From Prado023 sp963697345 (GTDB lineage: Bacteria; Actinomycetota; Actinomycetes; S36-B12; CAIYMF01), in contig CAVONS010000008.1 in assembly GCA_963697345.1 (NCBI GenBank), positions 62,001-126,000 on the forward strand: DNA of 64,000 nucleotides, read 5' to 3'. The notes under the pieces are model-generated. The model did no database searches. It worked only from the letters and a program-made list of their open reading frames with translations, and had not been told where the DNA came from. Positions 28,001-35,363 of this stretch are shown here, in pieces; within the stretch, counting starts at the first letter, position 1; every line of letters starts with the position of its first letter. The translations under genes and the position numbers were made by a program.

Positions 28001-31000
28001 GGTCGACCAGGCCTCCGAGGTGCTGGCCCGACTCGGCCGGGTTCCGGTCACTGATCCGCTCGATGCGGACTACCGCGAGGCGCTGGCCACCCTGGCACTG
28101 CTGGAGGCCGAGCACGGTCCGGCAGCCCTGGTTGCCCCGACCTTCGACCCGCGCCGTCATGTGCTCCTCGACTCGGCCTCGACGTGGGCCCGCGCCGACG
28201 TCGACCACCTGGTCCAGACGGCCCTGGCCCTGGAGACGGGCCGGGCAGGTGCCGCCCACGGTGAGGTCGGAAGCCTCGAGGGGCTCATCGAGCAGATCGC
28301 CGCACATCGTGACGCTGACCCGCGCATCCGCGCGACCCTCGAGTACCACCGGGCGCGGCTGTCGGACGCGGACCGACGCGAGACCGTTCGGGTGATCGAT
28401 CGGGCCCTGTCGGTCGTGCCTGCGGGCGTCCCGGTGCCTGAGACCCAGAAGCTGCGTGACGCCCTCGGTTCGGGCGAATCCGCCCGGGTCCTGGCCGCTG
28501 CCGAGGCTCTGGCCGAGCGCCCCGGATCATTCGCGGGCCAGGTCGCGCTGGTCACCGGTGCATCGCCGAACTCCATCGCATGGTCCTCGCTGGCGCACCT
28601 GTTGCGCGGCGGCGCCACCGTGGTCGTGGTCACCACGACCGATACCCCGGAGCGGATCGCGGCCTACCGCGACCTCGAGCGGCGCTATGCCGGCCCGGGC
28701 GCGCAGCTGCACATCGTGCGGGCCAACCTCGCTTCGTTCGCCGACATCGACGCGCTCATCGAGTGGATGGTCACACCGACCATCGAGGACCTCGGACCTG
28801 TCACCCGCGAGGTCAAGCCCGCGCTGTGGCCGACCCTCGTGCTGCCGTTCGCGGCCGCTCCTGCCCTGGGCGAGCTGCCCGACACCGGCAGGGAGGCCGA
28901 GCTCACGCTGCGTCTGCTGCTTCTGGGAGTCCAGCGTCTCGTCGGCGGCCTGGCCGAGCGTGCGGGTGCCGCGCGCAAGGACCGGTTCAGTGTGATCCTG
29001 CCGATGTCGCCCAACCACGGCACGTTCGGTGGTGATGGTGCCTACGGCGACGCGAAGGCCGCCCTGGAGACCCTGAGCAACAAGTGGCGCTCGGAGGGCT
29101 CGCGCTGGGGTGCCCAGACCCGGATCATCTCCGCCGAGATCGGCTGGGTCCGCGGGACCGGGCTGATGGCCGGAAACGACCCGGTGGCGCGCTACGTCGA
29201 GGACGAGCTGGGTGTCCTGACGTACTCAGCCGAGCAGATGGGCGCCCTGATCGCCGCCCTGGCCACCCCTGAGTTCCAGGTCGAGGCCGAGGAGGCGCCG
29301 CTGCGCGTGGATCTCTCCGGTGGACTGGCCGGCCGGGACGACCTCGGTGCCGCGCTCGCGGCGGCTGTCGCACAGCTGACAGCTGCGGCCAGCGACGCCG
29401 AACAGGACTCCGATGCGGAGCCGACAGTGTCGGCACTGCCGAACCTGCCCGAGCTGCTCCTGAACGCTCGGGGTCCAGTACCGGTTCCCGAGCATCCCTC
29501 CGGCGCCCGCGTGCGCGCAGAGGACATGATCGTCATGGTCGGTATTGCCGAGTACGGCCCGTGGGGTGGATCGAGCACCCGCTGGCAGGCCGAGACCGGT
29601 GCCTTGGGCGCCGCCGGCGTCGTCGAGCTGGCCTGGCGCTGCGGACTGATCGACTGGGACGCGCAGGCCGGCAGCTGGGTCGACGTCGAGTCGTCGACTC
29701 CCGTCAACGAGGCGGACGTCGCAGAGCGCTACCGGGAGCTGGTCGAGGCCCGTTCCGGGCTGCGACTGCTGGAGGACGACGCACTCGTGGCCGCCTCGGG
29801 TCACCTGGAGTTCACCGAGGTGTTCCTCGACCGCGCCATGGCCAAGGTGCTTCCCTCGGAGGCTGAGGCTCGCGCCATGGCCGCCCACACCCCTGGTGCG
29901 TCGGTCACCCGTGTCGAGGATGGCTGGGTGCTCACGCTGCCGGCAGGTGCACCCGTGCGCATCCCACGTCACCGGCCATTGCTGCGCAGTGCAGGTGGGC
30001 AGTTCCCCACCGGGTCGGACCCGGTCCGCTTCGGGCTGGACTCGGGCATCGCCGGATCGATGGACCCCCTGACAGCCTGGAACGTGGTGATCACCGGGGA
30101 GGCCCTCAACGATGCGGGGGTCACGGCCGAGGAGTTGCTCGGCGCGGTGCACCCCAGCCTCGTGGGCAACACCCAGGGCAGCGGCATGGGCGGCATGAGC
30201 AGCATCTCGAAGGTGTTCATGGGCCCGTTGGCTGGCCGGCAGTTCGCCAACGATGTCCTGCAGGAGGCGTTGGGCAACGTCGTGGCCGCGCACGTCAACC
30301 AGGGCGTGATCGGCGGCTACGGCCCGATGGTCCACCCGGTCGCAGCATGCGCGACGGCTGCGGTCTCCCTCGAGGAGGCGGTCGACAAGATCGCGCTGGG
30401 CAAGGCTGAGATCATCATCGGCGGCGGTTGGGACGACCTGGCCACCGAGGGCATCACGGGGTTCGCCAACATGGCGGCCACCGCCGACAACGCCGCCCTG
30501 ATCGAGTCCGGACTGGCCCCGCGCCAGCACAGTCGGCCGGGGGACCGGCGCCGGCGGGGGTTCGTCGAGTCCCAGGGCGGCGGCAGCTTCGTGATCTGCC
30601 GCGGGTCCGTGGCGCTGGCCCTCGGGCTGCCGGTGCGCGCGGTCGTGGGATATGCGGCGTCCTTCGGGGATGGCATCCACACGTCCATCCCGGCACCGGG
30701 GCTCGGTGCGCTGGGTGCCGTGCGTGGTGGCGCCAACTCACCGCTGGGACGTGCCCTGGCCGACCTCGGCCTGGTTGCCGACGATGTGGCCGTGGTGTCC
30801 AAGCACGACACGTCCACGGAGGCCAACGACCCCAACGAGGCGTTCCTGCACGAGACGATCCAGGCGAGCCTGGGCCGTACTCCCGGCGCTCCGCTGCGGG
30901 TGATCTCGCAGAAGTCGCTGACCGGGCACTCGAAGGGGGGCGCGGCCGCGTGGCAGATGGCTGGGCTGTGCGACGTGTTCGAGTCGGCGACAGTGCCGGG

Positions 31001-31394
31001 CAACAAGAACCTGGTCAGCGCTGATCCGCGGGTGACCCCCGGGGATGCGCTGGTCGTGGACTACCGGCCCCTGCAGCGCACCGAGCCGGTCCGGGCGGCG
31101 CTGGTGACCAGCCTCGGCTTCGGCCATGTGTCGGCGGTGGTTGCCCTGGCTCACCCGGACGTCTTCGTCGAAGCCATCGACCCGGTCCAGAGGCAGGACT
31201 ATGTGCAACGTGCACATGACCGCCGCGTGGCGGGCGCGCGCGCACGGTTGGGCGCTGCACACGGCGGCCAGCCGATGCTGTCCCGACGCACGGACCGGCG
31301 GATGGGCTCGGGCTCGTCGCAGGTCCTGCGCGACCGGGAGGCGGCCATGCTCGTGGATCCGGCCGGTTCGCTGCCCGGTCTGAGCACTCCATGA
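22089..31394 (+). CDS. fas: Type I fatty acid synthase, single-chain multifunctional
   Basis: The 3101-residue megasynthase makes long-chain acyl-CoA from acetyl- and malonyl-CoA. Domain order follows the actinobacterial/fungal FAS I: acetyltransferase (GHSAG, Ser 147), FMN enoyl reductase (RSPMILPGMTPSTVEAP near 450), hotdog dehydratase (SGDANPIHRSDL near 1230), malonyl/palmitoyl transferase (starting YVFPGQG near 1334; GHSVGEYNALG near 1437), acyl carrier (DSIESLVDGASSRRNQ, phosphopantetheine Ser 1799), ketoreductase (VTGASPNSIAW near 2155; YGDAK), and ketosynthase (Cys 2754 in VAACATAA, His 2906 in SKHDTS, His 2947 in TGHSKGG). All key residues are present. CGAGAGG precedes the ATG at 22089. 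acpS follows after 13 bp. Confidence 0.97.
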   Translation: MTTTAGQSQPTVVGAPAPAPTGSLAAALNSGAQHTALLFPGIDPMWPRVLADALVGRPDLAAWVDTLVTDLDDWARTPQVRSLGLFADGFSHLLPDGTDDPISPRAATGPFSLVGNLLTNLVCLAALDGEGLHLATSAPTTRSAGHSAGLLAAAVATARGTDGLVPVGIASDAARIAAIMGAHAARHPWSVSDSAVVAALAGVETAGTPMVAISGPRTARLAAIIEAAGAHDSIAIGVVNGRTRHVLAGDPGALADLHAGLEGLAQAEAKRRSAGQLGGSPFRFAWEPIASSVPFHHPDLQGAAHAALAQIAELGLALPPIGAARITDPATGLDLPSEGLLEAVVLSVLARQHNWAAAVVDCAPAGTVAVMVSPLGSMAGVSASRLRGRGSLVLDPASAAGRTALFTPGSAPDMPQTYARFAPRAVRAEDGSLRLANLHTRLAGRSPMILPGMTPSTVEAPIVVAAANGGHVSELAGGGQVTERIFTERIAEVTEGLAPGQEIVLNALYLDPYLWNLQLGRERLVQKARAAGAPINGVTISAGIPDKAEALALLDELNDAGIWLNAFKPGTVAQVQEVLTIASETPHPVWIHMEGGAAGGHHSWEDLDELLLSTYHLIREHDNVVLAVGGGIADPERAGALLTGTWSHTHGAATMPVDAILLGTVTMATLESAASPSVKAALVEAAGHAGWVGRGKVAGGTTSGRSGLDADIYFLDNSASRAAALLDSVAGDAQAVEARRAEIVEALSATAKPYFGDVADMTYAQMLERFIALTALGRDGRYEDGAWLDTTHRGRFRALLQQAEARLDPRDEGPVPTLFDDPASLDDPAAALERLVAAHPSARTALLHPADAAHFTTVARMPGKPVPFVPVIDADVRRWYQSDSLWQSHSDLYDADQVLIIPGPVAVSGITTVDEPVAHLLDRFETMVAQDLVQAEGLDAAGLDTAAFRLGQNPAIPGSGPEALLAAALLAPTWTWVGAHRANPLHRIGSHDQWTILGDAAMWSAGDQESATVAVEADGSLVLTISWPDLGLPGDGRLALRIDVQTRAGVVTFSVSEESLSAAGAGLLSMFAGGTGGPTAEPDLAIAHAATVGAAGALPDRVMATLWPSVFGALADADLASSMFDLVHLSHAIEVAAGSGAHDLPVVEPRASRPEVTRTDGGLVIAVQSGTGTTHVVDRFFVRRTVTDASLPLAAAPVGRAGVVPAAVRTLGTLTVTAPAHLEAFATVSGDANPIHRSDLLARFVGLPGRIVHGMWTSAAATRAVLEAAAEGDPSRLRDWSVDFVAPVLPGQDVTFTVTRTGMREGALVVSVEATTADGVVAMGTCVVAGPRTMYVFPGQGIQSQGMGMDGYARSAAARSVWDEADAVTTGRMGFSILEIVRDNPTSIEAVGTTYRHPAGVLHLTQFTQVAMATLALATVAEMRAAGVFDPTAAVAGHSVGEYNALGASNGVLTLEGAIELVFARGLGMHGLVPRDEEGRSAYGLAVIRPHLAGLDHARAEQLVASVAADTGELCEIVNHNLRGKQYAVAGTLASLAELEERLGAGAPGRPPILMVPGIDVPFHSSALRGGVDDFREQLLTKLPETIDTEGLMGRYIPNLYPHVFGLDRDYVEGVYEVCGSPVLAEVLADWETASADPGELARTLVVELLAWQFASPVRWIETFELMCAPVEQGGLGIERIVEIGVGSAPTLTNLAKGSLALTTHRGSRPEVLNVEVDEEAVFQTSEDPTPVAEPDPVHAQQEAAAAAPVAPAAMPAPVPVGNVASGSVEDLPVDHATAVSSLLALRVGVRVEQLEHDSIESLVDGASSRRNQVLMDIGKEFGVSAIDGAHEVPLVELTSKLAERSAGYRYPGPVLSAAVEGAVTAALGPRGSSASALAKRVTGHWGLGEGWIARTSLALALGTREGTSRRGGELATLTDPSAEGIIDAAVLAAASEVGVHVSPAVAATSGGGTVDAAAVNELREHVEGILVDQASEVLARLGRVPVTDPLDADYREALATLALLEAEHGPAALVAPTFDPRRHVLLDSASTWARADVDHLVQTALALETGRAGAAHGEVGSLEGLIEQIAAHRDADPRIRATLEYHRARLSDADRRETVRVIDRALSVVPAGVPVPETQKLRDALGSGESARVLAAAEALAERPGSFAGQVALVTGASPNSIAWSSLAHLLRGGATVVVVTTTDTPERIAAYRDLERRYAGPGAQLHIVRANLASFADIDALIEWMVTPTIEDLGPVTREVKPALWPTLVLPFAAAPALGELPDTGREAELTLRLLLLGVQRLVGGLAERAGAARKDRFSVILPMSPNHGTFGGDGAYGDAKAALETLSNKWRSEGSRWGAQTRIISAEIGWVRGTGLMAGNDPVARYVEDELGVLTYSAEQMGALIAALATPEFQVEAEEAPLRVDLSGGLAGRDDLGAALAAAVAQLTAAASDAEQDSDAEPTVSALPNLPELLLNARGPVPVPEHPSGARVRAEDMIVMVGIAEYGPWGGSSTRWQAETGALGAAGVVELAWRCGLIDWDAQAGSWVDVESSTPVNEADVAERYRELVEARSGLRLLEDDALVAASGHLEFTEVFLDRAMAKVLPSEAEARAMAAHTPGASVTRVEDGWVLTLPAGAPVRIPRHRPLLRSAGGQFPTGSDPVRFGLDSGIAGSMDPLTAWNVVITGEALNDAGVTAEELLGAVHPSLVGNTQGSGMGGMSSISKVFMGPLAGRQFANDVLQEALGNVVAAHVNQGVIGGYGPMVHPVAACATAAVSLEEAVDKIALGKAEIIIGGGWDDLATEGITGFANMAATADNAALIESGLAPRQHSRPGDRRRRGFVESQGGGSFVICRGSVALALGLPVRAVVGYAASFGDGIHTSIPAPGLGALGAVRGGANSPLGRALADLGLVADDVAVVSKHDTSTEANDPNEAFLHETIQASLGRTPGAPLRVISQKSLTGHSKGGAAAWQMAGLCDVFESATVPGNKNLVSADPRVTPGDALVVDYRPLQRTEPVRAALVTSLGFGHVSAVVALAHPDVFVEAIDPVQRQDYVQRAHDRRVAGARARLGAAHGGQPMLSRRTDRRMGSGSSQVLRDREAAMLVDPAGSLPGLSTP

Positions 31395-31407
31395 GATCGG
31401 CGTCCTG

Positions 31408-31839
31408 ATGGGGATCCGTGCTGTGGGGATCGACCTGGTCGGGGTGGAGTCCTTCGGTGAGCAGCTGGGATCTGTCGGCTCGGCCTTCGCCGAGCGGACC
31501 TTCACGGCCGGAGAGCTGCGCGCCGCCGCGGGGCACTCCGGTGCCGCGCAGCATCTCGCGGGGCGGTTCGCCGCGAAGGAGGCCTTCGTCAAGGCCTTCT
31601 CCGGTGCCCGACCCGGCCATGCACCGGTCATCCCACAGATGGACTGGCGCCAGGTGGAGGTGGTCGTCGACGGGTGGGGTCGGCCGGGGTTGTCGCTGCA
31701 TGGCGAGCTGGCTGAGGCGGTGCGCAGCACCCTGGGTGAGGTCGTGGCGCACCTGTCGATCACGCACGAGCCAACGATGGCCGCAGCCGTCGTGGTCCTC
31801 GAGGACGCTCAGCCGATCCGAGAGACCGCCCGCAGATAG
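31408..31839 (+). CDS. acpS: Holo-[acyl carrier protein] synthase for FAS I
   Basis: AcpS attaches 4'-phosphopantetheine from CoA to the carrier serine. The 143-residue product has the two family motifs: AVGIDLVGVESFGEQL (metal Asp) near the start and RFAAKEAFVKAF (Glu/Lys) near residue 55, and ends with a VAHLSITHEP strand. It lies 13 bp after fas, so it probably modifies Ser 1799 of that protein, as in mycobacteria. No strong ribosome site precedes the ATG, so translation may depend on readthrough coupling from fas. It overlaps the convergent TetR gene by 31 bp. Confidence 0.93.
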   Translation: MGIRAVGIDLVGVESFGEQLGSVGSAFAERTFTAGELRAAAGHSGAAQHLAGRFAAKEAFVKAFSGARPGHAPVIPQMDWRQVEVVVDGWGRPGLSLHGELAEAVRSTLGEVVAHLSITHEPTMAAAVVVLEDAQPIRETARR

Positions 31840-32441
31840 GCCCGCAGCATCCGCTTCAGCTCACGGACCGTGGCCGGATTCGGCTCACCATCGGAGACTG
31901 AGAAGTGCAGCAGCGACTGCGACATCTCCACCACCACCTCGCAGATCGTCAGCTGCTCGTCGAGGGTCCGGTCCTCGGTCAGGCCCTGGATCATCGGCAG
32001 CAGGGTGTTGACCAGGGCCCGGGAGTGCTCCGCGGCCAACGAGCGCGTGGCGGCCGTGGAGCGCATGGCCAGCCACACCGCTCGGCGGGTCGGATCGTCG
32101 ACCCAGTGGGCGGCCACGAGGTCGATGAGGTCGTTGGTCTCGGCCTGCCAGTCGTCGCCGAGCAGACGACCGGAGCTGGCCATGAGGTCATCGATGAGGG
32201 CCTCGGTGTCCCGTGAGTCCAACTCGGCGACGATCGCGAACTTGTTGGGGAAGAACTGGTACACCGACCCCACGGGGATCTCGGCGCGGGCGGCGACGTC
32301 CTCGATGGTGAAGCCCTCCAGGCCACCGATCGCCAGCAGCTCGCGTGCAGCGGACAGGATCGCGTCGAAGCGCACTCGACCACGTTCCTGCACAGGCCGG
32401 TGCCGGACCGCCAGGTCGGGGGGCGCGCTGTCCGAGGTCAT
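31809..32441 (-). CDS. TetR-family regulator next to fas-acpS
   Basis: The 210-residue protein has an N-terminal HTH (FDAILSAARELLAIGG then TIEDVAARAEIPVGSVYQFF and PNKFAIVAEL) and a C-terminal all-helical ligand domain. Its 3' end overlaps acpS in convergent fashion. The ATG at 32441 overlaps the stop of the DUF3592 gene upstream by 4 bp, so the two are co-translated. A TetR protein adjacent to fatty acid synthesis genes suggests a FasR-like role sensing acyl-CoA; the sequence alone does not prove that. Confidence 0.85.
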   Translation of the reverse strand: MTSDSAPPDLAVRHRPVQERGRVRFDAILSAARELLAIGGLEGFTIEDVAARAEIPVGSVYQFFPNKFAIVAELDSRDTEALIDDLMASSGRLLGDDWQAETNDLIDLVAAHWVDDPTRRAVWLAMRSTAATRSLAAEHSRALVNTLLPMIQGLTEDRTLDEQLTICEVVVEMSQSLLHFSVSDGEPNPATVRELKRMLRAYLRAVSRIG

Positions 32442-32947
32442 GGCGCGCCCGGCCCGACCTCGGCCGGTTGGGATGAAGCCGGCTGCGGTGCGGGGCCCTT
32501 GTCGTGGCGGAACTGGTCCCACAACTGGTGGGTGAGCACGATCGTGCCGGCCATGATGGCAACCACCGCCGTCCCGATGAGGGCGTTGGCGACCAGATGA
32601 CCTCGTTCGGGCGGGCCGGTGAGGACGAAGCGGGTGGGGTCCATGGGGTCGTAGGCAACATCGACATTCGCGCCCCGCGGCCACGAGGTGGCCGCTGACT
32701 GCTGGGCCACGTCGCTGATCAGCCGGCCGTCCTGGGCGCGGAACTCGACGACCGGGGAGAACAGCAGGCGACGCTGGGGAGTCGAGGTCATCGTGTTGTC
32801 CACGACCGTGCCGGTGGCCTGGACACCATCGCGGCGCAGGACCGCATTGGCGCCCTCGGCGCGCATGGTGCGGACCAGCGACCACAGCACCCCGACGAGG
32901 ACCGCCGCGGCAAGCACGGCGATCATCGCAAGAACCAGCGTGGTCAC
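32438..32947 (-). CDS. DUF3592-domain membrane protein
   Basis: The 169-residue protein has an N-terminal helix (VLAMIAVLAAAVLVGVLWSLV), a soluble domain with GVQATGTVVDN, SPVVEFRAQDGR and VDVAYDPMDPTRFVL (the DUF3592 pattern, where YDP-x-P is typical), and a second helix near residue 125 (NALIGTAVVAIMAGTIVL). The start is GTG at 32947. It lies 72 bp after the LytM-type gene and overlaps the TetR gene by 4 bp. DUF3592 function is unknown; it may be an envelope protein. Confidence 0.75.
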   Translation of the reverse strand: MTTLVLAMIAVLAAAVLVGVLWSLVRTMRAEGANAVLRRDGVQATGTVVDNTMTSTPQRRLLFSPVVEFRAQDGRLISDVAQQSAATSWPRGANVDVAYDPMDPTRFVLTGPPERGHLVANALIGTAVVAIMAGTIVLTHQLWDQFRHDKGPAPQPASSQPAEVGPGAP

Positions 32948-33019
32948 GGTACTAGCCTAGGCCGGTTCGCCCCAGCGGGTCGCGGATTCGCCGGACCGCA
33001 CGGCGGTCCACGGCGACCA

Positions 33020-35257
33020 TCACCAGCCCAGCCACGCCTCGGGGTTGACGAACCTGTCGTTCTGGGTGACCTCGAAGTGCAGGTGCGAGCCTGTCGTGTT
33101 CCCGGTGGTCCCCACTCGCCCGATCTGGTCGCCGGTGGAGACCTTGGTGCCCGGCGAGACCGAGACGGACGACAGATGGTTGTACGTGGTCATGACGCCG
33201 TTGCCGTGTCTGATCACCACCCGGTTGCCGTAGGCGCCCTCGTAGCCGGTGGAGACGACAGTCCCGCTGGCGGCGGCCATCACTGGTGTCCCCGAGGGGG
33301 CCGCAAAGTCGAGGCCGGTATGGATCCCGGAGGACCAGTAGCCCCCGCCGGTGCCGTACCGGGCCGTGAGGTCGTAGCTCCCCTTGCTGACCGGGGACTG
33401 CCGCGTCCTGGCCAGGCTCGCCTGGAAGACCTCGGCCTTGTCCTGGGTCTTCTCCAATCCCTTCCTGGACTCCTGGACCTCCACCTTGCGGTCGTCCAGC
33501 TTCTCCTGGTGAGCCTCAAGCTGCTGACTGGTCGTGGCCAGGCCCTCCAGGCTCTCCTCACCCACCGCAACTGCGGCAGCGAGGCGCTGGGCTGCCTCCT
33601 GTTCGGTGAGGGCGGCCGTGGCCACCTCCAACTCAGTGGGGGCGCCGGGCAGGACCGCGGCCACGCCGGTCGCTGCGGCCGTGGTCTCCTGGGCAATCCT
33701 CGTTGCCTCTGCGTGGTCCTGGGTGGCGACCTCGAGATCGGAGAGTGCGGCCGCTGCGGCCTCTGCGGCTTCGGTCACCTCCTGCTCAAGGGTCGCCACT
33801 GTCTCCGCGGACCTCTCCTTCTGCTTCTTCGCCTTCAGCAGGTCGGCCCGGTCCTGAGCCGCGGCCCTCTTGGCCTTGGCCACCTGGGCCGGAGTTGCGC
33901 CGCCCTTGGGCTCCTTGGCCTTGGAGCCCTTCTTCCCGGAATCGCTCTTCTTCTCCTTGGATCCGGCCTTCTTGGTGGAGCTGTCCTTCTCCTGCGCGGC
34001 ATCGCCCACAGATGCGGCCTCCACGGCCACCGGCTGCTCCTCGGCCACCGGCACTGAGGTCGACGACGCCGCTGCGGACCGGGCGCCGACGTAGTCTGCG
34101 GCCCCGTACTGCGTGGCGGGGAGCTCCACAGCCGGAACGAGGGCAGGCGCGTCGGTGGCAGCCTCTGCCCGCGCGCCGCTGTCACCTGCGCCGCGGCTGG
34201 TGGACTCGGCGTCGTCCGCCCGTTGCTCCGCGGCGGGTCCGCCCTCATTCACGCCGACCTCCTGCCCGGCCTCATCGAGCGCCAGCTTCAGCTCCACCAT
34301 GAGGTCGATCGCCGGATCCTCGTCGGCCATGGTCGACGTGCTGGAGGGGGGTGCGGCAGCGGCTGCGGCCATGGGGCCACCCATCACCCCCAGGGTGATG
34401 GCGGCCGCGCCCGCCCGCAGCATCCTCGGTGGGGCCCAACGCATCCGGATCTCGTCGATCACGAGCAGCACGGGCACGGAGGTCTCCGTGAGCAGCTTCA
34501 GGGGCAGTGCACCGACCGATCCGGCGGCCAGGGCCTCCTGGATGGACGCCCGGCGGCGGACCTTGGCCAGGGAGACATTGCCAAGGTCGTCGATGACGAG
34601 GTCGTAGTCGTGCTGTGCGAGTTGGTCGGCCACGACGGGCCACGTGTGGGAGACGGAGGCGGCCGTGATCCAGTTGACCTGGACGTTGCGGTCCTCGGCG
34701 CGGGTGATGGCAGCATCGAAGAGCTCCCGTTCCCGGTTGATGACCAGGATGTCCAGCTCGTCCTCGGTGTGCGGGTTCTCGTCCTCCGTGCCGATCACGA
34801 GGACGTCCAGCACGGCCCCAGCGACGTCCGCGACAGCCACAGCGGCATAGACCGCCAGGCCTGAGGCCGGACCGTCGCCGCGATTCACGATGGCCAGGAT
34901 GTGCTGCAGCGGTCCACCGCTGCCGTTGGCGAGCAGGACGGCGAAGCCGGGTGTGGCGGCGGTGGCGTGCTGCGCGGTGGCGCTCAGGAGTTCGCCCAGC
35001 ATCTCCTGCGGTGGGATGAAGGATCGCCGCAGACCGACCCATTTGATGCCACGCTCGGCTGCCACCTTCAGGGCCTCGGAGATCGTGGGCTCGGCAGACG
35101 CCGACGATTGGATGTCCGCCGGGACCTGCGGTGTGTCTGCCGACCATGACCTGAGCACGACCGTGTGGGACGCGTACTTCTGGGCCGCGGAGAGGGGGGC
35201 CATGCTGTCTGGGTGACCATCAAGGACGACGAGCATCGAGGTCTGTGGATCGGTCAT
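33020..35257 (-). CDS. Universal-stress-like domain fused to a membrane segment, coiled coil and LytM (M23) peptidase
   Basis: The 745-residue product has four parts. Residues 1-270 look like two tandem alpha/beta domains of the universal-stress type (MLVVLDGHPDSM, then LQHILAIVNRGDG and VPVLLVIDEI). Residues about 280-302 are a hydrophobic segment (AGAAAITLGVMGGPMAAAAA) that could be a single membrane span. Residues about 330-640 are low-complexity, Lys/Glu/Ala-rich, with a long coiled coil. The C-terminus is an M23 metallopeptidase with zinc ligands H646 and D650 (GIHTGLDFA) and H725/H727 (SHLHFEV), normally cutting peptidoglycan peptide bridges. The ATG at 35257 has AGGAGG upstream. This architecture is unfamiliar to me. 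Confidence 0.8.
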   Translation of the reverse strand: MTDPQTSMLVVLDGHPDSMAPLSAAQKYASHTVVLRSWSADTPQVPADIQSSASAEPTISEALKVAAERGIKWVGLRRSFIPPQEMLGELLSATAQHATAATPGFAVLLANGSGGPLQHILAIVNRGDGPASGLAVYAAVAVADVAGAVLDVLVIGTEDENPHTEDELDILVINRERELFDAAITRAEDRNVQVNWITAASVSHTWPVVADQLAQHDYDLVIDDLGNVSLAKVRRRASIQEALAAGSVGALPLKLLTETSVPVLLVIDEIRMRWAPPRMLRAGAAAITLGVMGGPMAAAAAAPPSSTSTMADEDPAIDLMVELKLALDEAGQEVGVNEGGPAAEQRADDAESTSRGAGDSGARAEAATDAPALVPAVELPATQYGAADYVGARSAAASSTSVPVAEEQPVAVEAASVGDAAQEKDSSTKKAGSKEKKSDSGKKGSKAKEPKGGATPAQVAKAKRAAAQDRADLLKAKKQKERSAETVATLEQEVTEAAEAAAAALSDLEVATQDHAEATRIAQETTAAATGVAAVLPGAPTELEVATAALTEQEAAQRLAAAVAVGEESLEGLATTSQQLEAHQEKLDDRKVEVQESRKGLEKTQDKAEVFQASLARTRQSPVSKGSYDLTARYGTGGGYWSSGIHTGLDFAAPSGTPVMAAASGTVVSTGYEGAYGNRVVIRHGNGVMTTYNHLSSVSVSPGTKVSTGDQIGRVGTTGNTTGSHLHFEVTQNDRFVNPEAWLGW

Positions 35258-35363
35258 GACAACTCCTCCTGGCACATGTAGACGTCAGTGTGCCCGAAGG
35301 TCTGGTCTGAAGCACTGTGCTCGCGCGCTGCGCGGGCCGTGTCCCGCCGCGGGGGTGGGGTGC

